From the NCBI RefSeq assembly GCF_001423945.1, contig NZ_LMPU01000008.1, positions 124,001 through 188,000 on the forward strand: a DNA stretch of 64,000 nucleotides. Direction: 5' to 3'. Positions within the stretch are counted from its first letter, which is position 1. Every line of letters starts with the position of its first letter. The stretch is from Pedobacter sp. Leaf194. GTDB lineage: Bacteria > Bacteroidota > Bacteroidia > Sphingobacteriales > Sphingobacteriaceae. Of the stretch, positions 56,811-64,000 are shown one piece after another. The position numbers were made by a program, and so were the translations under genes. A model generated the notes under the pieces. It did no database searches. It was not told where the DNA came from and saw nothing but the letters and a program-made list of their open reading frames with translations.

Positions 56811-57645
56811 AATTACGAATTAAAACTTCATCGACTTTCCCACGCCCCGCGCCATTGGAATTTATTGCCCGGTTCGCTTTGACTAAAGTGGTACTGTAAT
56901 TCTGGTATAAATCTAAAATGAATGGTGCAGAAGAATTAGACAATAGAAACTTTATCCCTCTATCGGTTAGGTCATCGCACGCTTCTTTTAAACGAATCTG
57001 ATGTGATTCGTTCCAGCCACCCTCGATGTAGCCGGTAAAATTTGAGCTTTCTGATAGCGGATGATACGGCGGGTCGAGGTAGACGAACGATTTCCGATCA
57101 GCCAGATCAAGCACCTGGGCATAATCCCCATTAAAAATGGAAACCTCACTTTCATTCAAATATCGGCTAACCGCTCTCAAAGTAGGCTCATTGACAATAT
57201 TTGGATTCTTGTACCGGCCAAATGGGGTATTAAACTCGCCGGCCCGATTGACGCGGTAGAGCCCGTTGAAACAGGTTTTATTCAGGAAGATAAATCTCGA
57301 TGCGCGATCGATTAGCCCTTTTTGCTTAAAGCCTTCAAGCCTGTCTAATGAGCGAATTGTGTAAAAATAATCCGATGTATTTTCGTGGCTTTTCAAATGG
57401 GCAATCAACGCCTCGACATCATCTCTTATCGTAAGGTAAACGTTGATGAGCTCTGCATTAAAGTCATTTATTATTGCTTTTTTAGGCTGAAGGTGAAAAA
57501 GAACAGCACCTCCACCAATAAAGGGTTCGATATACGTATAAGCACTAAGCTGCTTTGGCAAATGAGGCGATATCTTATCAATTAGCTGTCTTTTACCGCC
57601 AACCCACTTAATAAAAGGAGAAACCAACTTATTTTTTCCTGCCAT
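56800..57645 (-). CDS. Dam-type adenine-specific DNA methyltransferase
   Basis: This N6-adenine methylase is of the D12 (alpha) class. The AdoMet-binding block FIKWVGGKRQL and the FIGGGAV motif are followed by the catalytic DPPY (FVYLDPPYHPL). I start at the ATG at 57645 (MAGKNKLVSPF) because homologues start there; the ATG at 57681 would add 12 residues. The gene runs into the restriction enzyme gene with an 11-base overlap, so the two form a restriction-modification pair. Methylation would protect host DNA against that enzyme. GATC is the common target of this class but not certain here. Confidence 0.92.
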   Translation of the reverse strand: MAGKNKLVSPFIKWVGGKRQLIDKISPHLPKQLSAYTYIEPFIGGGAVLFHLQPKKAIINDFNAELINVYLTIRDDVEALIAHLKSHENTSDYFYTIRSLDRLEGFKQKGLIDRASRFIFLNKTCFNGLYRVNRAGEFNTPFGRYKNPNIVNEPTLRAVSRYLNESEVSIFNGDYAQVLDLADRKSFVYLDPPYHPLSESSNFTGYIEGGWNESHQIRLKEACDDLTDRGIKFLLSNSSAPFILDLYQNYSTTLVKANRAINSNGAGRGKVDEVLIRNYEL

Positions 57646-57681
57646 GCTTATTGCCAAATTACTAAAAAAATTAGTTCGCAA

Positions 57682-58329
57682 ATATACGGTTGAAAGAATA
57701 AGGATTTAATAATTGTGAAAAATAAAATGAAGACCCGCAGAAATCCGGTGTCAGACGCGAATATGCCATGATTAGGCTGTGATCTAGATTAGATCGAAGA
57801 AGCTCAAAGCTTATGATTTGAACCACATAAAAAACTAATTAGCGGCAAAGTCCTGGAGAGATAAAGATACTTCCATCAATGTTTTCTATCCGGCAATGGT
57901 TGTCAAGTGATGATTTCAGGTTTCCGATAAAATTTCTAAAGGCCTCTTTCTGTTATGCTAAAAATTATTAATTCGCTTGCGGGCGAGTATAAAACCTCGA
58001 CTTTGCAACTTATATTAGAATACTTGGCGGCGTTGCTGAAGAGGCTAGAGCTAGGTGAACTAACTTCTTTTATGCACATGGATTTCAAAAGTACCACAGG
58101 GTTTTAGGGTAATTCGACTATTCAAATAATCGCATGTTTTATCCCTCCTGCAATTAACGACATTTTCCCAATGGCGCTAGTTATTTCGTTGTGAGTCGAT
58201 TTATTGAGGAAGTTCAGTCAATTCCGTGATGATTACCTGGGCTTCCACCCTTACATGAACTGTAAACGATTGAAAAATCTTCATCAAAGCTCATTTTTAT
58301 TTTTCATATTTTTAAACAATTTTATTTAT
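57682..58329. other. intergenic, one short open frame
   Basis: Nothing certain. A 50-codon forward frame at 57955-58107 (MLKIINSLAGEYKTSTLQLI start) reads like a protein but is too short to judge. The stretch from 58204 is an in-frame 5' extension of the next gene without a good start. Confidence 0.4.
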
Positions 58330-59190
58330 ATGCACACGCCAGCGAGTCCCCTTAACAGAGCAGATTTAAAAACTTTGAATGAAGCAATATCGAATAAAAA
58401 CATTCCGCCGGAGGAAAAACTGGAGTTGCTGAAACAGTTTTTTTTAAGGCTTGAAGCGAATGAAGAGCAGCTTATCCGCTTTGAATACATGCTTGACCTA
58501 AGGTCGGCAAAAAGAGACTATCTTAAGCACAAAACCGGCTGCGAAGAGCGTCTTCAGGGTTTAAAGATCCAGTTTAAGCAGATTGACAACCGCATTATTG
58601 CTGCAGAACAGAAGCTTTCCCGGGGGATACCCGATGATTTGGAGTTAATGGAGAAGCTGATTGCTGAACAGGAGTCAATTGTCTTCGAGCAGGAAAAACT
58701 TAACGCCGCTGAATCTGTGCTGACAGAGGAGCTCAGCACGGTCAATATTGCTTATGGAAAGTCACTGGAAAGAATTGAGCAAATGCTTTCTAACCGGACT
58801 TCCCCTCTCGATAGCCGTTTTGAGGTTCGCCTGGCGAAGCTGGAACTAGTCAGGCGACGAGTGCTTATGACTTCCAAGGTAGCTTTCCTAGCGCCACTGA
58901 TTGCTGTTCCTGTGCTTGCTGATTTTATGTGGTCTTTATTGACTGGTCATGGGACGCTGACTAAAAATCATGGAATATTGAGCCATTATATATTTTTTGT
59001 CGTTTTGATACTGTTCTATTTTTTGCTGGCAGAGCGGGTAAAAGAAGTGATTACGGATCTGCTGGCTTCTTTCCACATAAACAAATCGTTCAGCGAACTA
59101 GAAGCCTTGCTAAAATTGAACCAGGAAACTGTCAGCGCGCTTGAATTGCAACATCAGCTGTCATTAGCGGAAGCATTAAAGGACAATTAA
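58330..59190 (+). CDS. coiled-coil membrane protein, function unknown
   Basis: This 286-residue protein (from the ATG at 58330, MHTPASPLNRADL) has a long helical/coiled-coil region (about 10-185, rich in Glu/Leu/Lys). It then has two transmembrane helices (about 200-222 and 238-257) and a short helical tail. An alternative earlier start would add 42 residues of unrelated composition. No family recognised. It lies between the restriction pair and the toxin-antitoxin remnant, and its 3' end overlaps the truncated toxin gene by 15 bases, convergent. Confidence 0.65.
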   Translation: MHTPASPLNRADLKTLNEAISNKNIPPEEKLELLKQFFLRLEANEEQLIRFEYMLDLRSAKRDYLKHKTGCEERLQGLKIQFKQIDNRIIAAEQKLSRGIPDDLELMEKLIAEQESIVFEQEKLNAAESVLTEELSTVNIAYGKSLERIEQMLSNRTSPLDSRFEVRLAKLELVRRRVLMTSKVAFLAPLIAVPVLADFMWSLLTGHGTLTKNHGILSHYIFFVVLILFYFLLAERVKEVITDLLASFHINKSFSELEALLKLNQETVSALELQHQLSLAEALKDN

Positions 59191-59502
59191 GTTAGCGACC
59201 ATTAATTTATAATAAACCGCTAAGAGGTTTAAATACTTGCTATCCAAAAAATCTAGGCAATTACCAAGTTGCAACACTGCACCAACAACGCCAGCTTCCT
59301 TAATTTCGCCCCTTCGCTGTTTATCCTCAGCCCATTGTCTTGCACGCTCCAGGTTATTTTCCCAGAAGTACATTCCATGTCCTAACCAGTCATAAGGTTT
59401 TTCGCTTTTTTCAATTACGGCTTGATTGGTAATAAGCTTATCGGCAATTGATTTATCACATCCATGAAATCCAATAACTAAATTGGGGCGGATGTCATAC
59501 AT
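59176..59502 (-). CDS. ART-like toxin, C-terminally truncated
   Basis: This 108-residue protein begins MYDIRPNLVIGFHGCDKS and continues with PYDWLGHGMYFWENNLERA. I know this combination from a widespread family beside a small antitoxin. The His of GFHG and the Tyr of GMYF fit an ADP-ribosyltransferase-like fold, an inference. Usual members are noticeably longer. Here the frame ends YYKLMVANLIVL exactly at the overlap with the coiled-coil gene. It follows the antitoxin gene by ten bases. It is likely inactive or altered because the C-terminal part, including a possible catalytic Glu, is missing. Confidence 0.6.
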   Translation of the reverse strand: MYDIRPNLVIGFHGCDKSIADKLITNQAVIEKSEKPYDWLGHGMYFWENNLERARQWAEDKQRRGEIKEAGVVGAVLQLGNCLDFLDSKYLNLLAVYYKLMVANLIVL

Positions 59503-59512
59503 AGAAAAGTAA

Positions 59513-59677
59513 TTATTGAGCTATTTCTTCAAGTTCCCTATACGGTTCTGTATAAGTACCTGCAGTATTTAATATACCCGCATTTACAAAAGAATCCAAT
59601 GCTTCTTTTCCAGAAACACCTTTATTAAGTTTAGCATTAGCTAACTCAATCAGTAAATCGATATCTTTATCACTCAT
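59513..59677 (-). CDS. small antitoxin partner of ART-like toxin
   Basis: This 54-residue protein (MSDKDIDLLIELANAKLN start, middle EALDSFVNAGILN, end YTEPYRELEEIAQ) is acidic and helical. Its gene precedes the ART-like toxin by ten bases, the standard antitoxin-first order. A strong AGGAGGT ribosome site lies six bases before the ATG. Members of this short family accompany the GFHGCD toxins. It is the only intact gene of the pair here. Confidence 0.7.
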   Translation of the reverse strand: MSDKDIDLLIELANAKLNKGVSGKEALDSFVNAGILNTAGTYTEPYRELEEIAQ

Positions 59678-59991
59678 TGCATTACCTCCTTTTGTATTAA
59701 CACAAATTTAAGCATTAGGTTTTATATCTGCAACTCCTTTTTGAATACAAGTAACTGCTTGTGTTATAATATCACTATCTCCTCAGCTTGCTTTAGTTTA
59801 AATCTTTCCTACTGTTCACTTCGTGAGACATTTGTTTAACTTCTTAAGTTTGATACCTACAGAAGTCTCCGCTCAATTGCTCTACGAGCAATATTATGTT
59901 CTCTATACGCAATCGCAAACAAAGAACTTCTTCGACCATTTTTAAAAATTACTATCTTAGTTTGTTATTTGCAATCAATGTGACTTGAAAT
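59678..59991. other. divergent promoter region between antitoxin and HEPN operon
   Basis: 314 bases with no gene. It contains a 7-bp inverted repeat ATTGCTC/GAGCAAT with a 3-base gap at 59875-59891, 100 bases upstream of the HEPN gene, which could be an operator or small hairpin. Both flanking operons read away from here, so it must hold both promoters. Confidence 0.5.
59684..59690 (-). promoter_or_regulatory. strong Shine-Dalgarno of the antitoxin gene
   Basis: AGGAGGT, six bases before the start. It stands out in a genome whose genes mostly lack clear Shine-Dalgarno sequences and supports the choice of start and high antitoxin translation. Confidence 0.7.
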
Positions 59992-60630
59992 ATGACAAAA
60001 GAAACTAAAGAGGAACTGGTAAATCACATGATAGACTTTGGCCTTCATATGTTAGGCAAGGGTCTAGTTAATGCAACCTTTAATGAAATGATGAATCCTT
60101 ATAGTCATGCTATGGCTATTGTTCACATTGGTCACGGTACAGAATTAATTATTAAGGCGAAGATCGCGGAAGAGCATCCACTGTTAATTTTTTCAAATAT
60201 TCCAAAATCAACGATTTCCACTAACAACCGATTAGGTTTTCTTGACCTATTAGAAAAAGGTCAAACGATTGCTTTCAATGATCTTCCAGAGAGACTTTGG
60301 GCAAGTACGGGATACAAAATTAAAGGTCTGGAGTTGTTTAATCAATTTGGAAAGGTTAGAAATCAGATTATTCATTTAGGGGTTCCCCCTATTGCACTTA
60401 ATGACTTTGCTTTAAAATTTGGCTATGGACTTATCGAACCGATGGTTAATGAATGGTGGGGCGACACGATTCTTCAATATGCTGAGGTTTATGATGAAGC
60501 ATATCTCGAATACGTGTTTGAGCAACTCAATAGACTAGACATTGAATCCAAGTATGAACTTGATGAAAATTATCATTTGCGGGAAAAATCTAATTTCACC
60601 CGAAAGCACAATTATTTTCATTTACTTTAG
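59992..60630 (+). CDS. HEPN-like protein, probable RNase or RNase-related defence component
   Basis: This 212-residue, mainly helical protein has FGKVRNQIIHLG with R123 and H128, the Rx4H motif of HEPN domains. Many HEPN proteins use this pair to cut RNA in toxin-antitoxin and antiphage systems. The N-terminal half (LVNHMIDFGLHML, HGTELIIKAKIAEEHPL) also matches HEPN-type helix pairs. It is the first gene of a four-gene operon, 60 bases ahead of the phosphoesterase. No target or activity can be read. A structural rather than catalytic role is also possible. Confidence 0.6.
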   Translation: MTKETKEELVNHMIDFGLHMLGKGLVNATFNEMMNPYSHAMAIVHIGHGTELIIKAKIAEEHPLLIFSNIPKSTISTNNRLGFLDLLEKGQTIAFNDLPERLWASTGYKIKGLELFNQFGKVRNQIIHLGVPPIALNDFALKFGYGLIEPMVNEWWGDTILQYAEVYDEAYLEYVFEQLNRLDIESKYELDENYHLREKSNFTRKHNYFHLL

Positions 60631-60690
60631 TAAATATTGAAAATGAATTTTATATTATCCTGAAATTAACAACCCTCATAACACGCCTCA

Positions 60691-61866
60691 ATGCAATTTA
60701 AAATTGGTATTATTAGTGACCTACACTGTCACAATCTGGATAACAATGATAAGACCCAAGAATCTTATATTTTAACAGACGTTGAGGTCGCTCTCTTTCA
60801 AGATCCTAATAAGTCATTTAAGAAATTTTTAAAAGAGAATCCAGATATAAATGTTGACATTTTATTAGCCCCAGGAGATTTTGCCAATAAATGTGATTCT
60901 GAAGGGCTAAAGCTTGGTTGGAATATCACGAAGGAGCTTGGTAAATTACTAAAGGCTCAAATAATCATACCAAACATTGGAAATCATGATGTTGATTCCA
61001 GAAATAATTTTGGACTTGGAGCCTTTCATCACATTAAAAATTTGTCCAAGGATTTTCCTTTTCAAGATCCTAAGCAAAACGATTTTTTTTGGGAGAAAGG
61101 TTATATTATTCTAGAACAAGAACATATCAGGGTTGTTGTTATCAACACGGTTCATAATCATGTTGATGTGGAATCAGCGAAAAACGGTTTGATATCTCAA
61201 GAAGCAATTAATGAGCTTGAGGTTGAGTTAGCAAAAATTGATGATGAAAAACTAAATATTGCGATGTGTCATCATAATCCAATTGAGCATTCACATTTTG
61301 GGAGTGGAAGTAAAGACTTTATGCATAATGGAGATGAGTTGATTGCACTATTGGATAAGTTCAATTTTGATATGATTATTCACGGCCATAAACACGATCC
61401 ACGAATTAGATATGCGCAAGGGGGCAGCAACCCTCCTGTTATTTTCTCTTCAGGAAGTTTCTCTGCATTTAAGACACAGTTATTACAAGGTGCGATGAAT
61501 GCATTTCATATTATTTCCTTTGAAACTGATGGCGGTAAAATCGGAAAGGGAATTATTGATACTTGGTTTTTCATACCTACAAAGGGCTGGATGCAAGGGG
61601 TTAAAAATAATTATTTTGAGTCAAGGGTTGGTTTCGGCGCACTTGTTGATTTAAAAACCACAGCAAATGAAATCCTATTGTGGTTTCAACAGAGTGGAGA
61701 ACGTTATTGTGAATGGACTGATTTGCTCAATGATTTTCCTGACCTTAACTATGTAATCCCTTCAGATATTGAGAAGTTAAAAGGGTTGTTAAAATCTAAA
61801 AACATTCTTATTTCTCCTACAAGCTTCAATGAACCAACATTTGTTCACTTTAAATTGCCAAAATAA
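60691..61866 (+). CDS. calcineurin-like metallophosphoesterase
   Basis: This 391-residue protein has the complete two-metal phosphoesterase site: D10 and H12 in ISDLHCHN, D63 in PGDFANK, N98-H99-D100 in IGNHD, H194/H195 in CHHNP, and H231-x-H233-x-H235 in IHGHKHD. A C-terminal region of about 110 residues is extra to the core and unassigned. There is no signal peptide, so it acts in the cytoplasm, on nucleotides, cyclic nucleotides or nucleic acid ends. The stop overlaps the ATPase start by one base (TAATG), meaning tight coupling. Confidence 0.9.
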   Translation: MQFKIGIISDLHCHNLDNNDKTQESYILTDVEVALFQDPNKSFKKFLKENPDINVDILLAPGDFANKCDSEGLKLGWNITKELGKLLKAQIIIPNIGNHDVDSRNNFGLGAFHHIKNLSKDFPFQDPKQNDFFWEKGYIILEQEHIRVVVINTVHNHVDVESAKNGLISQEAINELEVELAKIDDEKLNIAMCHHNPIEHSHFGSGSKDFMHNGDELIALLDKFNFDMIIHGHKHDPRIRYAQGGSNPPVIFSSGSFSAFKTQLLQGAMNAFHIISFETDGGKIGKGIIDTWFFIPTKGWMQGVKNNYFESRVGFGALVDLKTTANEILLWFQQSGERYCEWTDLLNDFPDLNYVIPSDIEKLKGLLKSKNILISPTSFNEPTFVHFKLPK

Positions 61867-63728
61867 TGAAAATTGATAGCGCATTATTTGATAACTTCAA
61901 CGCTAAAAATAGCACTCAGGAGGAGGTGGCAGAAACTTTCGTCTCAAACGATGATTTCTTTTCAATAGCGAAAAACAATCATACGTTTGTTCTTGGACCC
62001 AGAGGGTGTGGAAAAACAACCATGTTTAAGATGCTAACCACCCCTGCAATTAAAAATTGGAGGCCGAAGACAGCTAGGGATTTGAGTTTGAAGGAAAATG
62101 TTCCCTTTATTGCAATTTATATTCCGTCAGATGAGTTATGGAAAGACCAGTTAAAAAGCGTAACCTCCACAATAAAAAACGATGTGCAGTTGGTTGATTT
62201 TATTTCCATGGCATTGAACACAACAAATATTTTTTCAAATTTTTGCCAAGGAATTAAAAATCATATTGAATATGCCTATATGGAAAATAATGATAGGAAG
62301 ACCAGGGAATTTGAATTTTCCGAAAAGCTTTTGGAACTTTGGTCAATTGAAGAATGTGCTGCGACCCTATCTAGTATCAAGCTTGCCTTGGGAAGCAGAC
62401 GAGAGAGGTTGATTGAAAAAGTCAACCAATTTGTTTTCAATAAAAAATATAATCCAAACGAAAATATCGTATTTGAGCAATTTCATTTTGCCGATTTTTT
62501 GAGTTCTATTAAAAATGGAATTACAGCATTCGAAAACATTTTTAACGAAGGCAAAGAGCTCAAATGGGCACTCTGCTTTGATGAACTAGAACTGGTATCT
62601 AGGGATTTCTTCGATAGCATAATCAAAAAATTAAGAATAGCCCCACCAAATATTGTTTTTAAGCTAAGTGCTAGTCCTTTGACAGAATTTAAAACCGATA
62701 TCGCACAAGTATTCCACGACTACGAGGTTGTGAAAATGTGGCCATTTTCATCATCTGAAGAATCAAGATATTCTTTATTTTGTGAGGAAATAGCGAAAGA
62801 AAGGATATTTGCCTATCGTGAGAAAAATAATTTAAAAAAATACGTTGAAATTGATTTTACCAGGATTTTTGGTTCACTTGATTATTCGATTTATGCACTT
62901 AAGGAATTCAATTTTGAAATTGATAGGACGGCTAATGAAGGTCAAAGAAATTCCTTGACCTGGCACGTATTTAAGGAATTGGCGGCCCATGACACAGGTC
63001 TTAACTTTCAATTGAAGAAGCGTAAAATTGATCCTGATGACCCTGAGCCTAACAATCAAGGCAATTATGATTCCTTCATAAGAAAAGGTAAAGAGATTGC
63101 GATTAACCGTCTAATATTTAGCAAGTTTAAAAGTTCTAAAATCATAAAAGGAAGATCAAGAAAAGAGTATCCGATCTATTACGGTAAAGAAACGATATTT
63201 AAGGTTTGTGAAGGTAATCCGAGATTTATCATTAATATTATCAATGACTTATTAATTAAGACGGAAAAGTATCGAGACATTGACAACCTAACGTTTGCGC
63301 CAGAGGAGCAAGCAAATGTTGTCAAAGGTGTTTCAAGTAGATTCAGAGCTATGCTAAACACTTATCCCACATCGGTAGAATTCAACCGGAGCGTGATTGA
63401 TTTGGAATGGCTAATCAACAAAGTTGGCCAATATTTTGAAACTGAGATTAATTATGGTTTCTTTAAGCTACACCCTGCGAACAGCTTTTTTTTCAAGGAA
63501 GATATTGTCCCAAAACCAATTTTGAGTTTGCTTGAGCTAGGGATTAGTCTAGGTGCATTCGTGAAAATTGACAAAAATGCAAATGATATCGTTAATGACA
63601 GTTCGACGCGTTATCGCTTATCGTATTTATTACACCCAAACTTTAAGCTTCCACTGAGGCTTTATAGTAGCGTTAAGCTGAATAATATATTGACAAACCA
63701 CAAAAACAATCAGTTAAGCCTGGACTAA
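61866..63728 (+). CDS. ORC-CDC6-like AAA ATPase
   Basis: This 620-residue P-loop ATPase has Walker A FVLGPRGCGKTT at about 42-52. Walker B ALCFDELELV has D239 and E240, and the following ASP in KLSASPL resembles a sensor. The core has the look of the ORC/CDC6 or STAND-type AAA proteins found in bacterial defence islands. A further roughly 300 residues to the C-terminus, including winged-helix-like segments, have no assigned function. It lies between the phosphoesterase and a fourth gene, each with one-base overlap, so the products should form a complex. ATP hydrolysis probably gates the phosphoesterase or HEPN partner (inference). Confidence 0.8.
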   Translation: MKIDSALFDNFNAKNSTQEEVAETFVSNDDFFSIAKNNHTFVLGPRGCGKTTMFKMLTTPAIKNWRPKTARDLSLKENVPFIAIYIPSDELWKDQLKSVTSTIKNDVQLVDFISMALNTTNIFSNFCQGIKNHIEYAYMENNDRKTREFEFSEKLLELWSIEECAATLSSIKLALGSRRERLIEKVNQFVFNKKYNPNENIVFEQFHFADFLSSIKNGITAFENIFNEGKELKWALCFDELELVSRDFFDSIIKKLRIAPPNIVFKLSASPLTEFKTDIAQVFHDYEVVKMWPFSSSEESRYSLFCEEIAKERIFAYREKNNLKKYVEIDFTRIFGSLDYSIYALKEFNFEIDRTANEGQRNSLTWHVFKELAAHDTGLNFQLKKRKIDPDDPEPNNQGNYDSFIRKGKEIAINRLIFSKFKSSKIIKGRSRKEYPIYYGKETIFKVCEGNPRFIINIINDLLIKTEKYRDIDNLTFAPEEQANVVKGVSSRFRAMLNTYPTSVEFNRSVIDLEWLINKVGQYFETEINYGFFKLHPANSFFFKEDIVPKPILSLLELGISLGAFVKIDKNANDIVNDSSTRYRLSYLLHPNFKLPLRLYSSVKLNNILTNHKNNQLSLD

Positions 63729-64000
63729 TGAATGTAAATTTTGTAAAACAAATAGAGAGAAAATGCATTTCAAATCTGGCATTTGATTTTATATTCTGTG
63801 CATCAGGATTTGAAAGCAGATGTATCCATATTATCTCTCAACTAGACTGGTCCATAAATGATGCTGCAAAGAAGATTTGTTTTTCCTTTAGTGATAGGAT
63901 AGCACCATCAAAAAAAAGAGCGGATGAGCTGTTTTTCAGTCAAGGATTTAGGTTTTTTCCTGCTGATACCAATAATATTATTGATTATACAAACATTTAT
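63728..64000 (+). CDS. unknown protein, 5' part only, fourth gene of the HEPN operon
   Basis: The start overlaps the ATPase stop (TAATG), and the frame runs open for 91 codons to the window edge. The fragment includes FDFIFCASGFESRCIHI near residue 20, then a basic stretch SDRIAPSKKRADELFF. No family recognised. A CASGFESR phrase at an early beta strand hints at a Rossmann-like or nucleotide-binding start, but this is weak. It belongs to the same coupled operon, and its full sequence is needed to judge the system. Confidence 0.6.
   Translation, partial: MNVNFVKQIERKCISNLAFDFIFCASGFESRCIHIISQLDWSINDAAKKICFSFSDRIAPSKKRADELFFSQGFRFFPADTNNIIDYTNIY

Noticed and set aside
57955..58107. 50-codon forward frame starting MLKIINSLAG
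   Set aside because: Too short and with no context. Mentioned only in the intergenic entry.
1..64000. CRISPR arrays, tRNA or rRNA genes
   Set aside because: No regularly spaced repeats, cloverleaf or rRNA motifs were seen on either strand by reading. A dedicated tRNA scan was not possible.

Overview
The window is AT-rich DNA from a Bacteroidota bacterium, most likely a Sphingobacteriaceae member close to Pedobacter or Mucilaginibacter. This rests on the SusC/SusD pair, the dense set of secreted glycoside hydrolases, discoidin and malectin carbohydrate-binding modules, the weak Shine-Dalgarno signals, and DUF932/SSB genes typical of Bacteroidota mobile DNA. No rRNA, tRNA or CRISPR array was recognised.

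Region 1 (1-29.7 kb) is a polysaccharide utilisation locus. A forward operon carries a GH2 enzyme, a double-discoidin barrel enzyme and mannonate dehydratase (uxuA). Facing it is a long reverse-strand operon: susC, susD, a hairpin, GH26, a GPH sugar symporter, GH130 phosphorylase, a cellobiose/mannobiose 2-epimerase, GH43, GH28, GH26, a GH43-like propeller, GH43 and a CE2-like esterase. A divergent AraC regulator, a GH5 mannanase lipoprotein and a second GH28 lie on the forward strand. Secreted GH26/GH5 would cut beta-mannan. Import through SusCD and the symporter, epimerisation of mannobiose to mannosylglucose, and phosphorolysis by GH130 would complete the route. GH28, GH43 and the esterase point to mixed mannan/pectin/hemicellulose substrates.

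Region 2 (29.7-42 kb) is a decayed, rearranged zone. It holds a GH2 pseudogene tail with a frameshift and a nonsense codon, a DUF932 scrap fused to a broken large serine recombinase, and two direct copies of a 181-bp repeat 9.1 kb apart. The repeats bracket small-molecule enzymes and regulators: an alpha/beta hydrolase, an NAD(P)H oxidoreductase, two AraC regulators, a SASA esterase, a SnoaL-like protein, a zinc-independent alcohol dehydrogenase/quinone reductase and a cupin.

Region 3 (42.2-52.7 kb) is a peptide-natural-product cluster. It has a double-glycine-leader precursor with four cysteines, a GT32-type glycosyltransferase, a VKOR/thioredoxin fusion with a degenerate C39 domain, a TlpA-like thioredoxin, a C39-peptidase ABC exporter and an HlyD adaptor. 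A LytS/LytTR two-component system lies upstream, with a second, lanthipeptide-like small peptide gene between its two genes.

Region 4 (52.7-64 kb) is mobile and defence DNA. It contains DUF932 and SSB genes, an adenine methylase/restriction endonuclease pair, a coiled-coil membrane protein, an antitoxin with a truncated ART-like toxin, and a tightly coupled HEPN-like / metallophosphoesterase / ORC-CDC6-like ATPase / unknown operon that runs off the right edge. That last operon and the peptide cluster are the best candidates for undescribed systems.
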